Positions 43,484-52,099 are shown, counted from the first letter of the stretch. The stretch is 64,000 nucleotides of DNA from CAWKEY01 sp963848675 (GCA_963848675.1 CAWKEY010000024.1:124001-188000), one strand, 5' to 3'. Numbers and translations: made by a program. Notes: generated by a model from the letters alone, not told the origin.

Positions 43484-46400
43484 TCAGAAATTGGTTGTGA
43501 TCAGAAATTCGAGGATCGTAAAGCCGCTCCAACTGCTCAGCGGTAGAAAAAGGGCTTTCAGCCAGGGTTGGTGAGTGAACGGCCTGAATGCGCCCTTATC
43601 CATGGATTTCACTTGCTTAAGCGCTTCTTCCAGCTGTTCTAGCAGCTGTGGGTTATCCAAGCCCTTCTGCGCAAGCACGCATAGCGAGAGCTTTTCTATG
43701 GCGATTCTCCGCAAATCTTCGGCATTGTTGCGGAGGCGCAGAGCACTTATGACGGGTACGGCAAAAGAAATAAGAAAAAGCAGGTTGAGCTGCCAAGGGG
43801 GATACCAATTGTCGAATAGAGGCGTGCGTGATGCGATGAACAAGCCGAGCGCGAAAAATGGATAATAAATTAATCCACTCAACACATCAGTCCGCTCTGC
43901 GATCAGATGCATATCCAGTAAGGGATCGAAAATGCTGCCGCAGCGCTCCCCCCGTAATGTCCCGCTGTCTGATTCCAAGGCAGAGCTGTTTGTCAGTCCC
44001 AGAGCGGCTAGCGTGGCCGACGGCCAGTTGGGTACCTTCTTAAGCTGTTGAGCCATGCGATTACAGCGTGCGGTCGCTTCCGCCACAAAGAACATCAGGA
44101 CTTGTACTGCAAATAAGGTTGAAAAAAGGATGACGAAGTCCAGCCTACCGAACACCTCCCCTCGATAGGGTCGTTCAGGAAGCTCAACCAGATTCAAAAC
44201 GATTGCGCCAAATGCAACAAACATAAGGGCGGGAACAACGGCGCGGATAAAGCGTGCAAAAAAAGTCCGGGGATGGACATGCTCAATCCATATCTCCCGG
44301 GGACATAGGGGGTCGTACTTATTAGGCCGCACCAATTCCCGCCAATAGCCACTGACTACATAGAGCAAACTCTGTTTTGCAGGGGCGCTGCTGGGGACTA
44401 TTGCAATCCTCCAGGTGTCAGGAAAAAAATGCTTGCTGACAACAAAATCGTTCCATTGGATTTTCAGCCAAGCGCGCCGAAACAGAACGATAACGAGCAG
44501 TAGTGTCGCCAGCCGTATTAATTCTGTAGGCCACATGCTGACGCCCTCGACCCAAGAGAAAAGTTCCTCGTTTTTGGCGAAAAAGGCCAGATAGTTCATC
44601 GAAACTACGAGTGCGAGCAGCCCTATAAATCCTATGAATCCGGCCCAGGGATGACGGCGTAAGCATCGCCAGGCGTTGCGAGTCTTCCGCCTGGCCTCGC
44701 GCCATAGTAGGCAAAAAAGGAGCCAGAGCAACGCTACAAGAAAAAGCACGCCTGCGTGAAGCTTGATGAGATGAAAAAACTTGGCCCGGTGGCCGCTCAA
44801 GTCTCCCATCTCGGGCTCGCTTGCGGGGTGGACACTTTGGCAGGCGGCCACGGTGCAGCTGCCAAACTGACCGTCGGCGGGATCGTTGAGACTGATGGCT
44901 CTGGTTCTGCCGATCTCGAAAACTCGAGGTCCCTGCTTGGTGAACCATTCGGTAATCTTGTTATGAACTTCGATTCTCTGAGCTGGCTTCTCAATGCTCC
45001 CGCCGAACTGATCCATGCTTAGCGCCACTTGTGCCGCCAAAAATGTGCCGGTCTGGTAGCTGTCCCGAAACGGCGGTATGCTGCCTTGCAGGTAAGGGTT
45101 CAAAGTGAGCCCAAAGGCAGAGGCTACGATCAGATTGTGGGTGCCTGACTTGAATTTATCCGGATGCAGGTAAGCGGCGTCCAAATCCGTGGTAAACAGT
45201 ATCTTGCCGGGAAAACGTGGCCGCAATGCCTCTAGCACGAGGAGCTTGTCGTAGACATCGTTGCCGAAAACGCCGATGGCGCTGAGCTCCTTACCCTGGT
45301 TTCGCAGCAGCCGTTCCCGGTCCGAAAGACGGTTCGTCAGCCGCCGCAGATAATCAATTTGGCTGTCACCTTCCGGCCGTTCGACAGCGGTGCCTTTTTT
45401 TTCAGGTTCTTTATTATTACGCTGGCGGTCAGCGTTCGCTTCACCTTTTCCTGGCAGGACACCGTCCAAACCACGCAGGTAGCTGAATAGCAGGATCGGG
45501 CAGCCGTTGCCATTGACTTTGCATTGCTCTTGAACGTCGAGCTCACGCTTGAAAGTCTGCGGCAAGGTCTGAGCGTACAAAGTGTCCCATTCGGAAATCA
45601 GCGCAATGTAAGCTTCGTTTGCCTTCAATCGATTTTTATGGAGTCCACGCCTGGCGAGCTCCTTTGCCAAAGCGCGGACAACTTTGTCATCTGTCGAGGT
45701 CACCCGTTCAAAGAAAATTGCCTGGCTCTCGGTGCCTTCCTTGCTGTCGAGGCTTGCAAGAAACTCAGGCAACGCCTGATGGCGATGGTCAGCGGGCAGC
45801 AGAAATTCGTCGGCGGCTGTCGCGGAGGAGGAAAAGAACATTAGCCTGTTCCGTGGCTGCAGAGATGACGTTTCGGTTACGGCATTCTGCTCAGGTTTTT
45901 GCGCTTCATCCACCAAATCCTTGACCGTGCCCGAGGCCCAGGGGCCCAAAATTTTAATTGTCCCGACGTCTGGTGCCGCCGCTGTAGACGATCCAAACAG
46001 CGTGCGGATCGATCGTAGAGGTTTGTGATCGAAAGCTAGCTCGTTCAACCAAAACAGCGCCACCTGGATTTTCATGGTATCTGGAGCTGTTTTGGTGAAT
46101 AGCTCATAGGGGATTATCAGAGGATTCAGGATTTCCGCCGTCCCGGTAGTTTCTAGGCACTGGAGTTTCTCCGCATCAACCGGCACATAACCAAGATGAT
46201 TTAGGGCGGCAAGAACCGCATAGCGATGCCGTCTTCCCTGAAGTTCTTCTACACTCTCCCAGTTAGCTTCCTGGATCATCACACCAAGGGCAACTGTTTT
46301 TATGCCTTTAGGATTGTTCTCTTCATCCAGTTTTTTGAGGACTTCGCCAGGAAGTTCTTTCGCACATACCCCCTTGCGCAACTCCGTCAGCGGTTTAGCG

Positions 46401-46606
46401 CGTTCGCGTTGCACGGCAGCGAATGGATCCTGCCACAATCGCGCTTTCACGCCAGTTTGTGTGATCTCGGGAGCTTCTTCTGGCGGCGGGCGCGACGTTT
46501 TAAGCGGGGCGTAGTCTACCCAGACGGCGCTGAAGAACAGAACGAGGACAGCTATTAGCCCTGTGAACTCATTCGTTCCTGGCTGTTTATTCTCTTGATT
46601 TGCCAT
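43484..46606 (-). CDS. Large multi-domain membrane protein, function unknown
   Basis: 1,040 residues with an AGGGGG ribosome binding site. One transmembrane helix near residues 15-33 is followed by about 580 exported residues. Part of these (about 430-545: AIGVFGNDVYDKLLVLEALR, ILFTTDLDAAYLHP, NLIVASAFGLTLNP) resembles a type-1 periplasmic-binding-protein fold. The C-terminal third has about eight more hydrophobic helices (from about 620 on). I do not know a named family. The layout suggests a sensor or ligand-binding membrane protein. It is the first gene of the minus-strand island, and a Crp/Fnr gene is divergent upstream. Confidence 0.8.
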   Translation of the reverse strand: MANQENKQPGTNEFTGLIAVLVLFFSAVWVDYAPLKTSRPPPEEAPEITQTGVKARLWQDPFAAVQRERAKPLTELRKGVCAKELPGEVLKKLDEENNPKGIKTVALGVMIQEANWESVEELQGRRHRYAVLAALNHLGYVPVDAEKLQCLETTGTAEILNPLIIPYELFTKTAPDTMKIQVALFWLNELAFDHKPLRSIRTLFGSSTAAAPDVGTIKILGPWASGTVKDLVDEAQKPEQNAVTETSSLQPRNRLMFFSSSATAADEFLLPADHRHQALPEFLASLDSKEGTESQAIFFERVTSTDDKVVRALAKELARRGLHKNRLKANEAYIALISEWDTLYAQTLPQTFKRELDVQEQCKVNGNGCPILLFSYLRGLDGVLPGKGEANADRQRNNKEPEKKGTAVERPEGDSQIDYLRRLTNRLSDRERLLRNQGKELSAIGVFGNDVYDKLLVLEALRPRFPGKILFTTDLDAAYLHPDKFKSGTHNLIVASAFGLTLNPYLQGSIPPFRDSYQTGTFLAAQVALSMDQFGGSIEKPAQRIEVHNKITEWFTKQGPRVFEIGRTRAISLNDPADGQFGSCTVAACQSVHPASEPEMGDLSGHRAKFFHLIKLHAGVLFLVALLWLLFCLLWREARRKTRNAWRCLRRHPWAGFIGFIGLLALVVSMNYLAFFAKNEELFSWVEGVSMWPTELIRLATLLLVIVLFRRAWLKIQWNDFVVSKHFFPDTWRIAIVPSSAPAKQSLLYVVSGYWRELVRPNKYDPLCPREIWIEHVHPRTFFARFIRAVVPALMFVAFGAIVLNLVELPERPYRGEVFGRLDFVILFSTLFAVQVLMFFVAEATARCNRMAQQLKKVPNWPSATLAALGLTNSSALESDSGTLRGERCGSIFDPLLDMHLIAERTDVLSGLIYYPFFALGLFIASRTPLFDNWYPPWQLNLLFLISFAVPVISALRLRNNAEDLRRIAIEKLSLCVLAQKGLDNPQLLEQLEEALKQVKSMDKGAFRPFTHQPWLKALFLPLSSWSGFTILEFLITTNF

Positions 46607-46638
46607 GATGCCCCCTTGCTCTTTAGTTTTGAGTCAAT

Positions 46639-46797
46639 GTAACTATTCGGTCTAATCAGGGTTCACTATTACAGCAGTGTACGGGAACGCCGAGCCCAGT
46701 TCGGCGAATTTGGGCTTTGCTCTTGCCGAGCCAGGGCTCGGCGTTCCCAGGCCTATCAAACCTTCCATGTTTATGCCGTATTTGGCTGAATAGTTAC
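46639..46797. repeat. Element with family-2 ends but a different interior
   Basis: Ends are GTAACTATTCGG and GGCTGAATAGTTAC, as in family 2, but the centre is a separate palindrome GGGAACGCCGAGCCC / GGGCTCGGCGTTCCC. It indicates that the ends, not the centre, define the mobile unit. Confidence 0.75.
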
Positions 46798-46869
46798 AAA
46801 AATGCAAGTCTTTCAGCTCGAATTTACCGAATGCTCCAATCTGAAACTCTATCCTTACGCCTCTACAAA

Positions 46870-46891
46870 AAAATTAATCCAGGTTAATTTT
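46870..46891. promoter_or_regulatory. Palindrome AAAATTAATC-CA-GGTTAATTTT, copy 2
   Basis: Same 22 bases as at 43289-43310 with one change. It is located between the divergent large membrane protein and Crp/Fnr genes. Confidence 0.45.
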
Positions 46892-46964
46892 TGAATAAAA
46901 AAATCAAATTTCTGCAAGATCGTTAGCGCTGCAGGAAAAAGCAACTGATTTCATCCGAATTTAT

Positions 46965-47105
46965 GCAGCTATTCAGCCCTTCCTCACTAGGTACTTGATT
47001 GTGTTGTCATTTCGATCAACGAAAGAAATCTTAAGCGCTGGAGGATGAATGCAGGCAAAACATTTTTTGCACCGCGCGGAAGGATAAGACGCTGAATAAC
47101 TAGGT
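46965..47105. repeat. MITE-like element family 2, copy 7 (decayed)
   Basis: GCAGCTATTCAGCC ... GTCATTTCGATCAACGAAAG ... TTAAGCGCTGG ... GACGCTGAATAAC. The right half of the interior is replaced or eroded. Confidence 0.65.
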
Positions 47106-47162
47106 AATCGTACTAATTAAAAATGGGCCATTAAGCCTGTAGATTGGACCCATATCGCTTTA

Positions 47163-47903
47163 ATGCTGCTATCGGAATTAGATCACATGCATATTCGTTC
47201 AAATGGCTCAAGAGGGCTTTGCTATACATGCCCTAACCGGCATTATCACTTCTGCAATAACTTGATAAACGGTTCTTCACCCGAATTTGATGCACATGAT
47301 GTAAAAAATCTGGCTTTTACAGCAAAGCAATATCTATTTCGCCAGGGTGATATGAACCAGGAATTGTATGTGTTGCGAGAAGGGTGGGTCATGCTGACCA
47401 GAGTTTCCGCAGACGGTAAACGTCAGGTATTTCGATCGGTATTGCCGGGCGAGCTACTCGGGTTTCAGCAGTACCTCCAGGGCGCCGCTGTCTATTCGGC
47501 TATCGCCTTATTGGACAGTGTTGTCTGCAGGGTTCCACACATTGTAAGCCTGTGTTCGACACATCCGGAACTGGCTTTAAGTCTTGCGTCGGTGCAAGCG
47601 TGTGACATGATGCTGACCGAAAGGTACCTGGCTAACATCACGCATCGCAGTGCGCGTGAACGGATCGCTTTTATGGTGTTGGAGCTTTATTATCGGCTCA
47701 GGCTGCACGGTCTAAACAGGGGTTACTCCTTTCAATTCCCGTTAAAACAGGAAGATATAGCCGATACGCTAGGGCTTACCGCGATACATGTAAACCGAAC
47801 CTTGCATGCTTTGAAGGACGAAGGCGTGATCGAGATCAATAAGCACATATTGACCATTCGGAATTACGACGCACTTTACACGTTGGTAGGATCCGAGTTT
47901 TAA
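47163..47903 (+). CDS. Crp/Fnr family transcriptional regulator with N-terminal Cys cluster
   Basis: 246 residues. N-terminal CYTCPNRHYHFC gives Cys-X2-Cys-X7-Cys, reminiscent of the iron-sulfur ligands of FNR-type sensors. A cyclic-nucleotide-binding-type beta-barrel follows (LFRQGDMNQELYVLREGWV, PGELLGFQQYL). The C-terminal winged helix-turn-helix is QEDIADTLGLTAIHVNRTLHALKDEG. It probably responds to oxygen or redox state, though the Cys spacing differs from E. coli FNR and the fourth ligand is unclear. Confidence 0.9.
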   Translation: MLLSELDHMHIRSNGSRGLCYTCPNRHYHFCNNLINGSSPEFDAHDVKNLAFTAKQYLFRQGDMNQELYVLREGWVMLTRVSADGKRQVFRSVLPGELLGFQQYLQGAAVYSAIALLDSVVCRVPHIVSLCSTHPELALSLASVQACDMMLTERYLANITHRSARERIAFMVLELYYRLRLHGLNRGYSFQFPLKQEDIADTLGLTAIHVNRTLHALKDEGVIEINKHILTIRNYDALYTLVGSEF

Positions 47904-47981
47904 ACGTTGCTCCAAATGAAGGGTGGTTTTAATGGCGTTTTCATACCGGCAAGCGGAGAAATGAATTAATTAGGGCGGGGA

Positions 47982-49031
47982 ATGGGATTACAATCAGGCA
48001 TTTTTGAAACGGCAAACCAACCCATGTTTAGCAAAACCACATTCAAGCCTGCCTGGTGGCTAAGCAATAGCCATTTACAGACGATTTATCCGGCCTTGTT
48101 AAGAAGAGTGCCTGATCCACCTGAGCATCATCGCGAAAGATTAACCACGCCCGACGATGATTTTATCGATATCGATTTTTGCGGCGCCGGTAATCAACCT
48201 CTGATTATCCTGTTGCATGGCTTAACCGGCAGCGCGCAATCGGGTTATATCAAAGGCCTGCAAAGCGCCTTGTTCAAACAGGGATTGCGCAGCGCCGCGC
48301 TCAATTTCCGTGGCTGTAGTGGCCAGTCCAATAACCGGGCGCGCTGTTATCATTCCGGCGAAACGGAAGATATTCAGTTTCTCTACCAAACCCTGCGCCA
48401 ACGCGAACCTGAAACCCCATTCGGGGCCGTCGGCTTTTCATTAGGCGGCAATGTGCTGTTAAAGTGGCTGGGCGAGCAAGCTGATCAGCGAACATTGTTT
48501 GCCGCAGTCGCTATTTCTGTACCTTTACTGCTAGGGATTTGCGCGACAAAACTGGATACCGGATTCTCAAAGCTCTATCGCGATAACTTATTGAGCGAGT
48601 TTAAAACCTATATGCACAGCAAACTGCAGCATTTGGAGCGCATCGGGCAATCCCAAGAAGCCGTCAAGATCAAAGCATTAGGGGATTTATCGGGCATCCG
48701 CTCATTCTGGCAATATGACGACCAGGTCGTGGCCAAGCTGCATGGCTTTAAAGATGTCCATGATTACTACCGGCGCTCCAGCTCCAGGCAATACCTCAAA
48801 TCAATCTCGGTACCCACACTCTTGATTCAGGCGCTTGACGATCCCTTTATGACCCAAGAAGTCCTGCCCAGTCCGGGTGAAATATCGCGGCAGGTGCAGC
48901 TGGAGCTTACCCGGCACGGCGGTCATGTCGGCTTTATCTCCGGCAGGATGCCTTTTAAACCGCAGTATTGGCTGGAACAGCGGATAGCGGAATTTTTACT
49001 GGAACACGCTGGCGTAAGGCAAAAGTTATAA
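47982..49031 (+). CDS. YheT-family alpha/beta hydrolase
   Basis: 349 residues. Landmarks are the N-terminal WWLSNSHLQTIYPALLRR, the oxyanion region LLHGLTGSAQSGYI, NFRGCSGQSNN, nucleophile motif GFSLGGNV (Ser), a late Asp in ALDDPFM and His in RHGGHVGF. It is cytoplasmic; YheT relatives act on esters, but the physiological substrate is unknown. ATG 48024 (MFSKTTFKPAWW) is an alternative start; GGGGA precedes 47982. Confidence 0.9.
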   Translation: MGLQSGIFETANQPMFSKTTFKPAWWLSNSHLQTIYPALLRRVPDPPEHHRERLTTPDDDFIDIDFCGAGNQPLIILLHGLTGSAQSGYIKGLQSALFKQGLRSAALNFRGCSGQSNNRARCYHSGETEDIQFLYQTLRQREPETPFGAVGFSLGGNVLLKWLGEQADQRTLFAAVAISVPLLLGICATKLDTGFSKLYRDNLLSEFKTYMHSKLQHLERIGQSQEAVKIKALGDLSGIRSFWQYDDQVVAKLHGFKDVHDYYRRSSSRQYLKSISVPTLLIQALDDPFMTQEVLPSPGEISRQVQLELTRHGGHVGFISGRMPFKPQYWLEQRIAEFLLEHAGVRQKL

Positions 49032-49518
49032 TTAAGTAGTGCCTGCGCTGAAAATCGTGGAAGCGGAACGCAGAGAAGCGAAGATTTTTAGTCCCCAGAA
49101 GCGATAGTGCATGTGTTTTCACGAAGCGTTGTTTGCGTAGTGAAAATGCAGGCTTTACGAAATCGCGTCGAGTCATTGCGAAAACTATGTTGCATACCCC
49201 TTGTTGGGTATGCAACGAGTGAAGCAGGACGGCTGGGGCGCCGAAGGCATTGATTAGTCGCGTTAAGTTTTTGCCGATTGCTTGGGCTAGGATGCCCAAA
49301 ACAATCTTTCGCAAAAATAGCGACTCCCTTTACCGAAAAAGCCAAAAATAACCGCCCCCCGCAGCAAGAGCTGCCAAAATTCATGTGGAAGCTGGAAGGC
49401 TAGCGGCTTTCTTATGGTGCTTATCGACTAAAAAGCTTGCAACCCATCCGGCAGGGGCAAGCTCTCGGGATTCCGGACGCAGCTTGCCTGTCTTGCCGCA
49501 ATACCGCGGTTAAAAAAC
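49032..49518. other. Gap between yheT-like gene and the ISNCY-like element
   Basis: Contains a strong hairpin GTTGCATACCC / GGGTATGCAAC (49189-49216), too far from the hydrolase gene to be an obvious terminator. The right end probably contains the outer end of the insertion sequence, whose limits I could not fix. No gene is seen. Confidence 0.5.
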
Positions 49519-50520
49519 TTAGGCGGCGAGCTTTTGCTGGCGCTGTCGTAGCCGCTCCCGCTCCTGAGCCAGACGCTCGCGTTCGGCGTCGCGCTTGATC
49601 TGACCGATCTTTTGGAGGTTGCGCGACAGCACGGCCAGGGCGACATAGCGCTTGAAGCCGCCGATGCCGTGGTCTGGGCACTTGTCCAGGCCGTGCACCT
49701 CCAGCGCGTTGATGCCGGACTCAACGGCCGAGTGCGCCTTCCGGGCGGCAACAAAGGCGCCATCGCGCTCACGCGCCTCATCGCTGGCAGACCACTTGCC
49801 TTTCTTGGGCAGGGTGACTTGGTCAAGCATCGCCTTAAGCTCGGTTTGGTTGGCGGGGCTGTGGAAGCCCTTGTCAAAGCTACAGGCCTTGAACGAGGGG
49901 AAGTGCTGTTGCGTTTCCTTGACGATGCTTACCGCGATCTGGTCGTCTGTTTGTTTTTCCATGACCTGATGGTGCAAGATGAAGCCCTCCTTGCTTTCCA
50001 CCACCGCCACGCGCAGGCCTAACTCCACCGGCACCCCGGCCTTGCCCTTGACGATCCATTCGGTGTGCGGCTGGAACAGGGAGAAGACTTTCTCATCGTG
50101 CGGGATGACCTCACCCTTGAGCACGCGGCGCTCGATTTGGTCGATTTGGCGCTGGGCGTGGGCGATGAATTGCCGGGGCTTGGCTAGTTGCATTGCGCAG
50201 ACGGCGTACTGGCTGGCCAGTTGCGCGACGGTCTCTTCGACGCGCTTTAGGTGGGCGGCCGACAGGCTAATGAAGGTCTGCTGAGCCTTGGCGATCTGCT
50301 CGGCCTTGGCCTGCTGCTTGGCCGCGTCCTTGGAGGTGGAGTGTTTGAGCTTCTGGATGACGCGCAGGGCTTTTCTGAGTTTCTTCAGGCAGTTCTTAAA
50401 CTGCCGCCAGCCCTTCAGATCGTAGGTCTCGCTGAACTGCGCGCACAGCTGGAGCAGCACCCGCATGGCGTCAGACAGCAGGTTGACGTCGGTTGGAAAG
50501 TGCACGTCAGTCTCCACCAC
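49519..50520 (-). CDS. ISNCY-family transposase, C-terminal frame
   Basis: 333 residues carrying most of the catalytic domain: VETDVHFPTDVNLLSDAM, FSLFQPHTEWIVKGKAG, CSFDKGFHSPANQ and SAVESGINALEVHGLDKC. A plain ATG/GTG start at 50520 exists, but the conserved sequence extends upstream into the -1 frame (GRCDSFVVETDVHF), so this frame is probably reached by ribosomal slippage from the upstream frame. The C-terminus is Arg/Gln/Glu-rich. Confidence 0.85.
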   Translation of the reverse strand: MVETDVHFPTDVNLLSDAMRVLLQLCAQFSETYDLKGWRQFKNCLKKLRKALRVIQKLKHSTSKDAAKQQAKAEQIAKAQQTFISLSAAHLKRVEETVAQLASQYAVCAMQLAKPRQFIAHAQRQIDQIERRVLKGEVIPHDEKVFSLFQPHTEWIVKGKAGVPVELGLRVAVVESKEGFILHHQVMEKQTDDQIAVSIVKETQQHFPSFKACSFDKGFHSPANQTELKAMLDQVTLPKKGKWSASDEARERDGAFVAARKAHSAVESGINALEVHGLDKCPDHGIGGFKRYVALAVLSRNLQKIGQIKRDAERERLAQERERLRQRQQKLAA

Positions 50521-51035
50521 GAACGAGTCACAGCGGCCTGCGGCGGGTGCGGGGCGTTTTTTTTACCGAGCAGGGCGTAGCCGGCCTCCACCACCGCCTG
50601 GTTGATGCGGGCCAGGATCTCCGGCGTGAACAAGGCGAGATTGTCCTTGAGCGTCTGTAGGGAGAATATCTTTTCGTCCCATTCGGCAATGCCAAGGATG
50701 AGCCGCAGGGTGCGGTGCTGGTTGGCCAACTCGTGGATGCGGTCAAAGTCGGCGTTCAGGCACAGGCGCAAGCAACCCAGCACCAGGATGGTCCATTGGT
50801 TCATGCCAGGGCAGCCCAACTCGGCGGAGACCACTTTGGCCTGGCCGTCGACGACTTGCGTCGGCAGGATGTCCTTGATGATCTCGAAGACCTTGTCCCG
50901 CAAGCCATCGCTGCAATAGATGTGCTGGAGGCCGAGCAGGATCAGGGGGATGTCGTCCCGCGAGCGCACGTCGATCTGGATGTCGGCGATGTCGACTTGG
51001 CCGATGGTCTGTTGGCTTGGGAAGGTGTCTCTCAT
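50415..51035 (-). CDS. ISNCY-family transposase, N-terminal frame
   Basis: From ATG 51035 (MRDTFPSQQTIGQVDIADI, with AGGGAAA upstream) the frame codes the N-terminal part with IDVRSRDDIPLILLGLQHIY and the helix-turn-helix-like ILARINQAVVEAGYALLG. Past GKKNAP it diverges into non-family sequence and stops at 50415, overlapping the C-terminal frame by about 100 bases. The switch point is the A8 run at 50557-50564. An ATG at 51173 would add a basic 46-residue extension. Confidence 0.82.
   Translation of the reverse strand: MRDTFPSQQTIGQVDIADIQIDVRSRDDIPLILLGLQHIYCSDGLRDKVFEIIKDILPTQVVDGQAKVVSAELGCPGMNQWTILVLGCLRLCLNADFDRIHELANQHRTLRLILGIAEWDEKIFSLQTLKDNLALFTPEILARINQAVVEAGYALLGKKNAPHPPQAAVTRSWWRLTCTFQPTSTCCLTPCGCCSSCARSSARPTI
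50555..50564 (-). promoter_or_regulatory. Slippery site for -1 translational frameshift
   Basis: On the coding (minus) strand the reading GGT AAA AAA AAC G contains the classic heptamer A AAA AAC. Slipping back one base changes KKNAPHP into KKRPAPAAGRCDSFVVETD, which rejoins the conserved transposase sequence. Many IS families use such sites to make the full enzyme. Confidence 0.75.
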
Positions 51036-51514
51036 GAGTTTTCCCTGAGTTTTGGGTGGTTTGGCAGGGCCCGCCCTGTTGGTGTTGACGGGACGTTTTC
51101 TATTGTTATTGTTTTTCAATGGCTTGAAGGTTTTGGCCCGGCGCCGCTGGTTGGGTGCGGTCATCATCTTCATTATTGATATTATACTGCAAGCTGTTGT
51201 TATATAATAGCTATTTTACTTATCGGTCAGGCACTTTTTATAAAATCATTGGTCGATTTTTTTGTAATGATGCCACTATCTATTGTGGATAAATCGAAAA
51301 TTGAGCCTAACATTCTCAATCACGGGGTAACTTTGGGGGTAACACAACCATGATTAGTTTAATAAGCCCTTTATATTTGCCATGTACAGAGACTTGTTCG
51401 AATGACTCTTTCGCGGGCTTTTTTATGCGCGCTTGCAATGCCAGGATGAAATGATTATGTTTGGCTTTTGAGGTTCAAATCTGTTTCAGCAGGTTCAGTC
51501 GTGAGGAAAGCGGT
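51036..51514. other. Region upstream of efpL and of the transposase start
   Basis: The left part (to about 51230) probably belongs to the IS. The rest is AT-rich non-coding sequence in which I see no RNA gene. A GTTCGAAT followed by CGCGGGCTTTTTT near 51398-51425 is noted but not interpretable as a tRNA. The efpL promoter must be here. Confidence 0.45.
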
Positions 51515-52081
51515 GTGGCAAAGGCAAGTGATTTAAAGAAAGGCATGGTGGTTGAAATCAACGGTGTGGCGCATGTGGTTAAACAGGTCGAGGTCAGAAG
51601 TCCTTCGTCTCGCGGCGCTTCAACCTTGTATAAAGTCCGTTTTAATAATCTTAAAACCGGTCAAAAACTCGATGAGTCTTTAAAGGGGGACGACTTTTTT
51701 AAGGACGCGGATTGCGTTCGCGCCAAGGTGCAGTTTTCTTATATAGACGGCGACAACTATATCTTTATGGATATGGAAGATTATACGCAATACAGTATCA
51801 ACGGTGATGAGCTGGATGAGCAAAAAGGCTACCTGACCGAAGGGCTGGAAGGCATCGTAGCCTTGTTAATTGACGATGCCGTGCTGGCGATTGAATTGCC
51901 GGGTTCGGTGGTGCTTCCGATTGTCGAGACAGCCCCGGGTATCAAGGGCGCGACTGCAACCGGCCGCACTAAACCGGCCCGGTTAAGCACCGGATTGGAA
52001 GTGCAGGTGCCGGAATATCTGGAGACGGATGAGCTGATCAAGGTCAATACGCTGACCGGAAAATTCATGTCGCGCGCTTAA
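51515..52081 (+). CDS. efpL: Elongation factor P-like protein EfpL (YeiP)
   Basis: 188 residues from GTG 51515 (MAKASDLKKGMVVEINGV), which has GAGGAAAG upstream; the frame upstream lacks similarity. EF-P has three beta domains. The domain I loop VRSPSSRGASTLYKVRF matches YeiP, which lacks the beta-lysylation Lys of EF-P and carries an Arg. Then come FFKDADCVRAKVQFSYIDGDNYIFMD and the C-terminal OB domain. It relieves ribosome stalling at proline-containing motifs. Confidence 0.94.
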   Translation: MAKASDLKKGMVVEINGVAHVVKQVEVRSPSSRGASTLYKVRFNNLKTGQKLDESLKGDDFFKDADCVRAKVQFSYIDGDNYIFMDMEDYTQYSINGDELDEQKGYLTEGLEGIVALLIDDAVLAIELPGSVVLPIVETAPGIKGATATGRTKPARLSTGLEVQVPEYLETDELIKVNTLTGKFMSRA

Positions 52082-52099
52082 TCAATACGAGTCGCCGTC

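Larger units (their letters stand above)
46607..47162. other. Divergent intergenic region with two MITE copies and a palindrome
   Basis: Between the large membrane protein gene and the Crp/Fnr gene. It contains an inverted-repeat element with a different interior (46639-46797), the palindrome at 46870 and a decayed family-2 element (46965-47105). No gene is seen. Confidence 0.6.
49519..51035 (-). mobile_element. ISNCY-like insertion sequence (coding part; ends not resolved)
   Basis: Two overlapping frames on the minus strand together encode one transposase. Clear terminal inverted repeats were not found; the eight-base AGCTTGCA occurs in inverted orientation near both sides (about 49434 and 51189) but is too short to be decisive. 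The element separates the YheT gene from efpL. Confidence 0.7.

Noticed and set aside
49189..49260. Integron attC-like site (GTTAAGT near 49252 with the GTTGCATACCC hairpin)
   Set aside because: The matching RYYYAAC core and the attC arm layout are missing, and there is no integrase or cassette array.
51395..51430. GTTCGAAT followed by CGCGGGCTTTTTT, considered as a tRNA or tmRNA 3' end or attachment site
   Set aside because: No acceptor, D or anticodon arms can be drawn around it and no CCA-type end or integrase gene is present.
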